This document shows, piece by piece, positions 57,946 to 64,000 of a stretch of 64,000 nucleotides of DNA. The DNA lies in NCBI RefSeq assembly GCF_042662625.1, contig NZ_JBHSXH010000015.1:992001-1056000 (forward strand). Direction: 5' to 3'. Position 1 is the first letter of the stretch. Every line of letters starts with the position of its first letter. The notes under the pieces are model-generated. The model was not told where the DNA came from. It did no database searches and was given only the letters and a program-made list of their open reading frames with translations. The DNA is from Halopelagius fulvigenes (GTDB lineage: Archaea; Halobacteriota; Halobacteria; Halobacteriales; Haloferacaceae). The position numbers and the translations under genes were made by a program.

Positions 57946-60900
57946 TCACTCCCGCGGACACCGCCCCGTCGGCGTCTCGCACCCCGGGCCCGGTTTCGCG
58001 CCGTTCCACGCGGGCGACCGCTCGACCGCGTCGCCGTCTTTGTCGCCGACGCCGAGTCCCCCCGACGGGACGACCACCGGAACGACCGTCCGAACGTTGA
58101 ACCCGACGCGTTCGCTCCGGCCGAGCGTCTCCTCGGTTCCGTCGCCGTCCACGTCGAGGGAGACTGCGCTCCCGTCGCGGACGTAGGTGACCGGCGTCTC
58201 GCCGCCGCGGTCCGCCGAGACGGCGAAGCGAGCGTACTCGCCGCGCGTCTCGACGACCCAGACGTTCGCCGTCGCCACCCACGGGTTCAGCGTCGGCGAG
58301 AGGGGGAGGCCGGCGGGCGTGCCGCCGACGGAGGCGTCCGCGTACTTCTCGGCGGTGCGTTCGACGGCGCGTTCGGTCCCGCGCGCCGCCGCGTCCTTCA
58401 GGAGTTTCGTCCCGAGTTTGCGCGTCCGCGACACCGTTCGGTTGGTGGCGCGTTCCGGCACGCGGACGTCGGACTCCGTCGCCGCGGCGGCGACATCGAC
58501 GCGAAGCGCCGTCTCCACTCGGTCGCGGGCCGTCGCGTCCGCCGGTTCGACCTCGGCGGCGACGGCCGCTGCGAACGACCCGTTCGTCGCCGCGACGGCG
58601 CGCCGCCCGGTCCCCTCCCACCGGTCGAACGCGGCGTCGACCGCCCGCCGCCGGTCGTCCGCCGGAAGGTCGGTCTCCGCGCCCAACGTCTCGAAGGCCC
58701 GCGACCGAACGGCGCGAAGCGAGTCCTCGGTCTTCCGTTGGAGGACGGCGCGGCGACCCGCCAACGTCTCGTCGTCGATGGCCGCGAGCGTCCGGTTCGC
58801 GGCGGTGAGCGCCTTCCCCGCGGTTCGGAGCGACACGGAGTCGCCGGACCCGAACAGGCCGTTCACGACGACGTCCGAGGCGTCCCCGTACGGGAGCGTG
58901 AACACGTTGGTGTTGCGCGCCGCGAGGGGGTAGTATCTGGTCTCGTCTTCGACGCCGTCCACCCGGTCACCGGAGACGGGTTTCAGAGAGAGGTACGCCG
59001 GGTCGCCGTCGGGGACGAACGTCGTCATCCCCCCGAGCGTGGAGTCGTTTCCGTACGCACGTCGGGCGGGCGTCCGCACCGTGCGGTTGGCCGCGAGGCG
59101 GTTCGTCCGTCCGGCGTCGACGCCGCGGGAGGCGAGGGCCTCCTCGATGCCGTCGTTTCGGGTCGCGGTCCGGTTCGCCCGTTCGTCGAGGGCCGCGAGG
59201 AGTCGGTTCAGGTAGGCCGCCCGCGCCGCGACGCGAACGCGGTCCGCCGCCCCGTCGTACGAGTCGGGGGCGGCGACAAGCGACGCGCGGCGTTCTCTGA
59301 TGGAACTCGCTAACTGGGCCGCGGGGTTGACGCGTCCGGTCGCAACCGCCCGCGCGGGTGGTTCGACGGCGACGTTCCGAACTCGTTCGCGGAGAGACGC
59401 CACGTCGTCGTACACCCACGTGCGGAGCTCGTCCGGGCGTCGGCCGTCGACGGTCGTCACGTCCGGTTCCTCGCCGCCGACCGCGCGCCGGGCGACGGCG
59501 TCCGCACCGCCGCGGTCGGAGAACGCATCGCCGGCGGCGGCGGGTACCTCTCGAAGGTTCGGTCCGCCGACCGCGCCGCCGCGTTCGAAGAGCGGTTCGA
59601 CCGGTCGCTCCGCCCCCGGAACGGGTGTGAGCGACGCGACGATGGCCATCTCCACCCGGTAGACGTCGGTCCACGTCGCCTCGGTAGTTCGGGACGACCG
59701 GTTCGCGTGCCGCCACGTCCGTTCGACGCGGCGTTCGACCGCGACGCGCCGGACTGCGGTGTCGAAGACGCGTTCGCCCGAGTCGGTCCGCGGACGCGTC
59801 GTCGTCCCGTTCGCCGACTCCACGCGCGTCTCGCGGAACGTCTCCCGTGAGGTCATCGTCCACCCCTCTCCGGGGGCGTCCGGCGCGGGGCGGGACCCGT
59901 CGTGGACCGTCGTCGCGTCGGTTCGGACCGCCACCCGCACCCGGTACCCGTCGCGGCGAACCGTCTCGAACCCCGGGCGCTCCCCGCCGCCGCGGAGGAA
60001 CCCGACGAACGCCTCGTCGGCCGTTCGGCCCACGTCCACGCGGAGCGTCTCGTCCGTAGAGGGCGGTGCGGCGGTCGGAATCGTCGCATTCTCCGACTCG
60101 GGAGGCGCCGCGGCGTCGGTCACTCCGTCGGCGACGAACGCCGCCGCGTCGCTCCCCGCAACGGGCGCCAGCACGTCCGTGAGTCCGGTTCGGGCGGTGG
60201 CCCGCCGGACGCCACGGCGCGCGTCGGGGTCGGTCCGGCCGAACGCGGCGCGTTGGGCGGTCAGGAGGCCGGCGTTCGTCGAGAGTTCGACGTGCCGGTT
60301 CGCGAGGACGTTCTGGATCGGCGCGCCGGCGTACTGGGCGGCCCCCCGGGCCTGCGCGACGCCGAGAAGTCCCGCCGTCGTCCGGCGGGCGAGTCCCGGG
60401 GCTTCGAGCGGGTTCGCGTCGAGACGGCGCTGGTAATCGACGGTTCGGTCGTGTAGTCCGAGGACGGGAACGGCCACGGTGAGCGTCCGCGTGACCGACT
60501 CCTCGGCGACCACCCGTCCGTCGCGTCGGGCCGAGAGCGAGACGTTCCTGACGGTGACCCGAAGCGCGGTTCCGTTGGCCGCCTTCGCGACCGACACCCG
60601 GCGTATCGCCTCGCGGACCGACGACTCGTTCGTCGGACGCGGGAGCGACGCGTTCGCCACCACGTCGCCGCGGACGTGTTCGACCGAGCGAAGCGACTCC
60701 GCCGCGGCGAGCGAGATGCGGAGGCGGAGATACCGGCGGAACGTCCGGTTCTCTCCCAGAACGTCGCCGACGGCGGTGGTCGAGTTGTCGGTCACGGGGT
60801 CGCGGGCGGCGGCGAGTGCGGCGTCGCGGGCCGCGGTTCGGAGCGCCGTCGTCGTCTCGGCGTCGATGCGGTCCATCGACTCGTCGACGGACCGGTCGGC

Positions 60901-61014
60901 GGCGCTCGGTCCGCGCGTCGCGAGCGACGCGCCGTACGTCGAACTGGTCACGAGGAGGAGGACGCCCACGAGAGCGAACGGAACGCGTCCGCGGTTGTCG
61001 TCCGCGAGGCGCAT
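57946..61014 (-). CDS. Large exterior-facing pilus/secretion-associated protein (DUF7286-like)
   Basis: 1022 aa. A short N-terminal membrane helix (about 10-30, VPFALVGVLLLVTSS) is followed by a long Thr/Ser/Asn-rich exterior region with many N-x-T/S sequons and few aromatic residues, and a C-terminal beta-rich part (WVATANVWVVETRGEYARFAV). The RGRVPFALVG start resembles TadE/TadG-type pseudopilin leaders. I recall a haloarchaeal family DUF7286 of this shape. Its ATG shares one base with the upstream stop (TGATG), so it is coupled into the Tad-like operon. Confidence 0.75.
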   Translation of the reverse strand: MRLADDNRGRVPFALVGVLLLVTSSTYGASLATRGPSAADRSVDESMDRIDAETTTALRTAARDAALAAARDPVTDNSTTAVGDVLGENRTFRRYLRLRISLAAAESLRSVEHVRGDVVANASLPRPTNESSVREAIRRVSVAKAANGTALRVTVRNVSLSARRDGRVVAEESVTRTLTVAVPVLGLHDRTVDYQRRLDANPLEAPGLARRTTAGLLGVAQARGAAQYAGAPIQNVLANRHVELSTNAGLLTAQRAAFGRTDPDARRGVRRATARTGLTDVLAPVAGSDAAAFVADGVTDAAAPPESENATIPTAAPPSTDETLRVDVGRTADEAFVGFLRGGGERPGFETVRRDGYRVRVAVRTDATTVHDGSRPAPDAPGEGWTMTSRETFRETRVESANGTTTRPRTDSGERVFDTAVRRVAVERRVERTWRHANRSSRTTEATWTDVYRVEMAIVASLTPVPGAERPVEPLFERGGAVGGPNLREVPAAAGDAFSDRGGADAVARRAVGGEEPDVTTVDGRRPDELRTWVYDDVASLRERVRNVAVEPPARAVATGRVNPAAQLASSIRERRASLVAAPDSYDGAADRVRVAARAAYLNRLLAALDERANRTATRNDGIEEALASRGVDAGRTNRLAANRTVRTPARRAYGNDSTLGGMTTFVPDGDPAYLSLKPVSGDRVDGVEDETRYYPLAARNTNVFTLPYGDASDVVVNGLFGSGDSVSLRTAGKALTAANRTLAAIDDETLAGRRAVLQRKTEDSLRAVRSRAFETLGAETDLPADDRRRAVDAAFDRWEGTGRRAVAATNGSFAAAVAAEVEPADATARDRVETALRVDVAAAATESDVRVPERATNRTVSRTRKLGTKLLKDAAARGTERAVERTAEKYADASVGGTPAGLPLSPTLNPWVATANVWVVETRGEYARFAVSADRGGETPVTYVRDGSAVSLDVDGDGTEETLGRSERVGFNVRTVVPVVVPSGGLGVGDKDGDAVERSPAWNGAKPGPGCETPTGRCPRE

Positions 61015-61886
61015 CAGACGGCCCTCCCGTCGGACTCCCACGTCCGAACGACGACCCGGACCCGGTGGACTTCGACCGCCTCCGCCGCCGCCGCGGGTGA
61101 CTCGAACCGGTCGCGCAGTTCCGCCTCGACCGTAGGTGCGAGAGCGTCGGCGAGGCGGCGGTTCAGCGCCGTCGTGTTCTCCGCGCGGAGGTCGCGTTCC
61201 ACGGGGGCGCCGAGTTCGTGCCCGAGGCGACCGTAGCGGTGCCACGCCAGCGCCGAGACGGGGTAGTCGCCGCGAAGGGCAAGCGACGTTGTTTCGGAAG
61301 GAACGAGCGCTTCGACGGTTCGCTCGGCGACGGCCGAAGAGAGCGTCTCGAAGTCCTGCGTCGCGGCCGAAGGAACCGGTTCGACGCCGCTCGGAACCGA
61401 CAGCGTCGCGGCGTGGACCGTCGCCGCCGCCGGCGGTTTCGTCCCGACGCCGACGCGCCCGCCGACGGTCGAACCGGGGTAGGGACGCCACGCCGCATCG
61501 ACACGGAGCGAGGACGTGTCGAACGCGCCGACGACCGCGCCTCGGACGGCCCGCCGGAAGTCGTCCCGCGACCCAGTCAGTGAACCGTTCCCGAACCCGG
61601 CGGTGGCGACGGCGGCGCGCGAGAGGAGGCCCGCGAGCGTCCCGTGCGTCGTTCGGCGGAAGTCCGAGCCGTTCCCGCGGGGGAACGCGGCGGAGGTGCC
61701 CCGTACGGGTCCGGTCCCCGGTCGAAGCGCGTACTCCACCGTCGCCGTACTCGTGGCGAGCGTCTCCGCCGCGGCGTCCGTGCGCGTCGCATCGCTCGTT
61801 TCGACCGGGTCGGAGACGGCGGTGACGCCGAAGACGGCCGCGCCGACGAGGAGGAGACAGACCGCGGCATCGACGGCGGCGTTCAT
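61014..61886 (-). CDS. Membrane-anchored exterior protein of the Tad-like operon (DUF7284-like)
   Basis: 290 aa. One N-terminal helix (about 5-24, VDAAVCLLLVGAAVFGVTAV) followed by a Thr/Ser-rich exterior region with conserved PSGVEPVPSAATQDFETL and a helical end (LADALAPTVEAELRDRF). It begins with the ATGA overlap of the upstream gene and ends in TGATG with the next, so translation is continuous. Part of a pseudopilin-like set; I recall DUF7284. Confidence 0.7.
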   Translation of the reverse strand: MNAAVDAAVCLLLVGAAVFGVTAVSDPVETSDATRTDAAAETLATSTATVEYALRPGTGPVRGTSAAFPRGNGSDFRRTTHGTLAGLLSRAAVATAGFGNGSLTGSRDDFRRAVRGAVVGAFDTSSLRVDAAWRPYPGSTVGGRVGVGTKPPAAATVHAATLSVPSGVEPVPSAATQDFETLSSAVAERTVEALVPSETTSLALRGDYPVSALAWHRYGRLGHELGAPVERDLRAENTTALNRRLADALAPTVEAELRDRFESPAAAAEAVEVHRVRVVVRTWESDGRAV

Positions 61887-62293
61887 CGCCACACCTCCAC
61901 GCGGAGGCGGCCGGGGACGGCGGACCCGGGGGCGAGGCGGACGCTCGTCGTCCGACTCGCCGCGTCGGTCGCCCTCGCGCGCGGCGGCGTCGGACCGGCC
62001 GTCCACCGCCGGTCGCCGGCGGTGAGCGTGACGTTCAGTCGGCGTCCGTCGGGCGCTACTGACTGCGCCGTATCGAGCGCCGACGGGTCCACGACGCCAC
62101 CGTCGGCGAGTTCTTCGGAGACGCGGTGGAGCGTCGGGTCGGCGTACGCTCGGTCGTCGCCGACGGGGACGGTGCCGCCGAGGGCGACGACGTAGATGCT
62201 CACGCCGGTGCAGACGGCGAAGAGCGCGGCGAGGGCGGCGAGCGGAGACGCCTGCCCCCGTTCGCTCCCCTCACGCGTCCACGAGAACGACAT
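61883..62293 (-). CDS. TadE/pilin-like protein (DUF7285-like)
   Basis: 136 aa. N-terminus MSFSWTREGSERGQASPLAA is the classic TadE/pilin-like leader: charged residues, then RGQASPLAALAALFAV with a helix to about residue 38. The rest is an exterior domain with GDDRAYADPTLHRVSEELADGGVVDPSALD. Overlaps the upstream gene by 23 bases and the downstream gene by four. I recall DUF7285. Confidence 0.75.
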   Translation of the reverse strand: MSFSWTREGSERGQASPLAALAALFAVCTGVSIYVVALGGTVPVGDDRAYADPTLHRVSEELADGGVVDPSALDTAQSVAPDGRRLNVTLTAGDRRWTAGPTPPRARATDAASRTTSVRLAPGSAVPGRLRVEVWR

Positions 62294-62750
62294 CGACTCC
62301 CTCCCAGGAGGTGCGGCGAACGATGAGCGTGCGGTCCACGTCGCGCCACGTCGCGTCGTCCGCGCCGACGCGGGCGTCCACGACGGCCTGCTGAAACGCC
62401 GCCTTCGACTCGAAGACGCTCTCCGGCGGAGCGCCGTGGAGGACCGCGCGAAGCGGCGAATCGCCGACCGGAACGGGCGTCACGGGGCCGAATCCGAACG
62501 TCGCGTGCGCGGTTCCGGCGTCGTTTCGCAGCGAGATGCGACGAGTGCCGATTCGAATGGCAGAGGCGTCCAGCGGATGTTCGGCGGTGGCGTCGTACTC
62601 CGCGGCGGCCACTCGGTCTACGGTCTCCGCGGCGTCCGCCGCGTTCGGCGGCGGCGTCGTCGGGAGGCCCGCGACGGCGCCGACGAGTGCGAGACTCGCG
62701 AGCGACAGTCCGAACCACGCGTACCACGAGTCGAGGGGAACGTCGAGCAT
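62271..62750 (-). CDS. Membrane-anchored exterior protein (DUF7283-like)
   Basis: 159 aa. An N-terminal helix (about 8-29, YAWFGLSLASLALVGAVAGL) leads into an exterior Thr/Asp/Glu-rich domain with the conserved PLDASAIRIGTRRISLRND and VDARVGADDATWRDVDRTLIVRR. Its 3' end overlaps the next gene by 23 bases. I recall DUF7283. It sits directly between the T2SF-type gene and the TadE-like gene, so it is probably a minor pseudopilin or scaffold. Confidence 0.7.
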   Translation of the reverse strand: MLDVPLDSWYAWFGLSLASLALVGAVAGLPTTPPPNAADAAETVDRVAAAEYDATAEHPLDASAIRIGTRRISLRNDAGTAHATFGFGPVTPVPVGDSPLRAVLHGAPPESVFESKAAFQQAVVDARVGADDATWRDVDRTLIVRRTSWEGVDVVLVDA

Positions 62751-62792
62751 GGGGACGCTGGCCCCGCGTCCGTATATAAAGTCTCGCAGGGG

Positions 62793-64000
62793 TCAGAACA
62801 GAAGCGACGCGCCGGCGAACGCGGCGAGGTACGCTCCGGTCGCCGCCAGAAGCGCGAGGCCGACGCGGTAACCGACGAGCGTTCGGTCGAGTCCGCGGTC
62901 GAGTCCGGTCGAGAGTACCGTCAGCAGACCGGCGAGACAGAGCGCGTACGCGCCGACCGAGACGCCGAGCGTCGCCGTCGGGAGCGCCGTCGCCTCGCCC
63001 GAAAGCGAGAGGTCCGTCTCGGCCATCCGGGCCGCCATCGCAACCGTCGCGCCCGCGACGAGGGGAGCGAAGAACGCCGCCGTGTTGGCGAGCGTCCCGG
63101 TCACGGACGACAGTTGCCGCCGCGCCTCGCGTTCGACGCGCCGGAGTTCGCGGAGGTGGTCGGCGGTGGCGACGACGGCGCCGCCCGCCGGCCGGCCTTC
63201 GCTCGCGGCGGCGGCGAGAAGCGCGGCGGCCCCCCGCGTTCGAGGGCTCGGAACGCCGGCGAGCGCGCCGTACTCGCCGAGAAACGCCTCGCGAACGCCG
63301 ACGCGGAGTCGCCGCCGAACCCCGGCGGCGTCCGACAGCATCTCGCCGGTCGCGCCGTCGATGTCCTCGGCGGCGTCTTCGACGGCCGTCTCGACGGCGG
63401 TTCCGTCGTCCACGCGTCGGCCGACGAGGTACAGGGCGTCGTCCAATCTGGACTCCACGTCGCGGACGCGGCGGCGAACGCGGGCCATCGGGTAGTAGTG
63501 GGCCGCGAGCGACGCGCCGAGACCGAATCCCGCGGCGGCGACGGGCGACGCCCACGTGGCGACCGCTCCGCCGCCGACCCATCCGACGCCGACGCCGGCC
63601 AGTCCGGCGAGGAGTCCGCGGCGCGGACCGGCGGTCACGTCCGGGTGGTCGCCTCCGACGCGCGGCGGCGGGAGGGCGACGGGACGGCGGACGAGCAACC
63701 ACGCGCTCGCCGCGACGACGACGAGAGGCAGGAAGGCGTTGTAGACGAAGACGAACGCGCTCGTCGGGAGCGTCAGCCCCGCGGCCCGTGCGGCGGGGAG
63801 GACGCCGACCAACGCGAGGGGTAACAGGACGCCGAAGGCGTACAGCGCCGTCGTCGGCCCGCGGACCGTCGAAGCGAAGTCGGCCATCTCGTCGTGCGTC
63901 CCGTCGAGAACCGCCTCCAGCGCCCGGTCCAGCGACCGACTCCGCTCGCCCTCGGCGGCGTCGGCGCTGGTGAGGAGGAGCGAGACGGAGCGGTCGAGGG
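62793..64000 (-). CDS. Type II secretion F-domain (TadC/PilC-like) membrane protein, 5' partial
   Basis: The frame stays open to the right edge, so the start is outside the window; about 400 codons are visible. Sequence just inside the edge (AVLDGTHDEMADFASTVRGP) is the tail of a first T2SF domain; then three hydrophobic helices (LYAFGVLLPLALVGVLP and others), and a second T2SF domain: VESRLDDALYLVGRRVDDG, VEDAAEDIDGATGEMLSDA and GRPAGGAVVATADHLRELRRVE. TadC-type proteins form the inner-membrane platform for pilus assembly or secretion. Beyond the edge an ATPase gene is expected but not visible. Confidence 0.85.
   Translation of the reverse strand, partial: LDRSVSLLLTSADAAEGERSRSLDRALEAVLDGTHDEMADFASTVRGPTTALYAFGVLLPLALVGVLPAARAAGLTLPTSAFVFVYNAFLPLVVVAASAWLLVRRPVALPPPRVGGDHPDVTAGPRRGLLAGLAGVGVGWVGGGAVATWASPVAAAGFGLGASLAAHYYPMARVRRRVRDVESRLDDALYLVGRRVDDGTAVETAVEDAAEDIDGATGEMLSDAAGVRRRLRVGVREAFLGEYGALAGVPSPRTRGAAALLAAAASEGRPAGGAVVATADHLRELRRVEREARRQLSSVTGTLANTAAFFAPLVAGATVAMAARMAETDLSLSGEATALPTATLGVSVGAYALCLAGLLTVLSTGLDRGLDRTLVGYRVGLALLAATGAYLAAFAGASLLF

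Noticed and set aside
57946..61491. 1181-codon minus-strand extension of the large Tad-operon protein
   Set aside because: The added N-terminus is Arg-rich and overlaps the neighbouring gene in another frame; the TGATG junction gives a natural start at 61014.
1..64000. tRNA, rRNA or CRISPR genes
   Set aside because: Gaps were scanned by eye for cloverleaf arms, CCA ends, rRNA blocks and regular repeats; none found, although a small non-coding RNA could be missed.

Overview
The window is chromosomal DNA of a halophilic archaeon (class Halobacteria, most like the Haloferacales). The DNA is very GC-rich with strong G/C at third codon positions. The proteins are acidic. TATA-type promoters often sit about 25-30 bases before the start codon, which fits leaderless transcripts. 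Archaeal signature genes are present: TFB, thermosome, membrane LonB, archaeal MetRS, the archaeal ADTH/dehydroquinate synthase II route into shikimate, an AglD-type glycosyltransferase, and HalOD1 and HVO_0758-type zinc-finger proteins. I see no rRNA, tRNA, CRISPR or intact insertion sequence. The gene set resembles what I remember of Haloferax volcanii around HVO_0758 to HVO_0810; that is memory, not a search.

Layout. 0-9.3 kb: end of a CPBP protease gene, cupin/zinc-ribbon protein, MfnA-type decarboxylase, DedA-like protein, small proteins, metG and pyk. 9.4-14.6 kb: an envelope block with a frameshifted surface protein, a nuclease-fold membrane protein, and NfeD and SPFH/stomatin genes. 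14.6-21.8 kb: small regulators, the AglD-like gene, inosine/xanthosine triphosphatase, a BtuF-like receptor, tfb, aroD and a zinc-ribbon membrane protein. 21.8-28.7 kb: dehydroquinate synthase II, a 0.8-kb gap without a gene, a DUF2891 protein, ADTH synthase, trpA, trpB and trpC. With aroD this gives the first three shikimate-pathway steps and three tryptophan steps within 8 kb. 28.8-38.2 kb: an MGMT-like protein lacking the reactive Cys, lonB followed at once by a second CPBP protease, nadM with SAM hydroxide adenosyltransferase, a GNAT gene, a low-GC islet encoding an orphan membrane protein, the thermosome and a HalOD1 protein. 38.3-53.8 kb: metabolic and regulatory genes including a degenerate amidohydrolase, a glycosyltransferase, a methyltransferase, a PPOX/MarR divergent pair around a palindrome, an MBL/YkgJ/TRAM cluster, a radical SAM protein, a small zinc protein with Hsp20, an FAD oxidoreductase, a Nudix hydrolase, a GpgS-like enzyme and an MFS carrier. 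53.9-64 kb: HVO_0758-type zinc finger, aldo/keto reductase, DHH phosphoesterase, an NAD-dependent epimerase, and a translationally coupled Tad-like secretion/pilus operon that runs off the right edge.

The best leads for something new are these. A roughly 63-base dispersed element (hairpin plus an ATCTGGACC tail) occurs downstream of two unrelated genes. Short triloop hairpins fill several gene-end gaps. The low-GC orphan membrane gene is flanked by inverted repeats. A nuclease-fold protein has swapped its catalytic residues for a membrane anchor and an exterior domain. The uncharacterised genes of the Tad-like operon are also unexplained. None of these is proven here; each finding states the check that would decide it.
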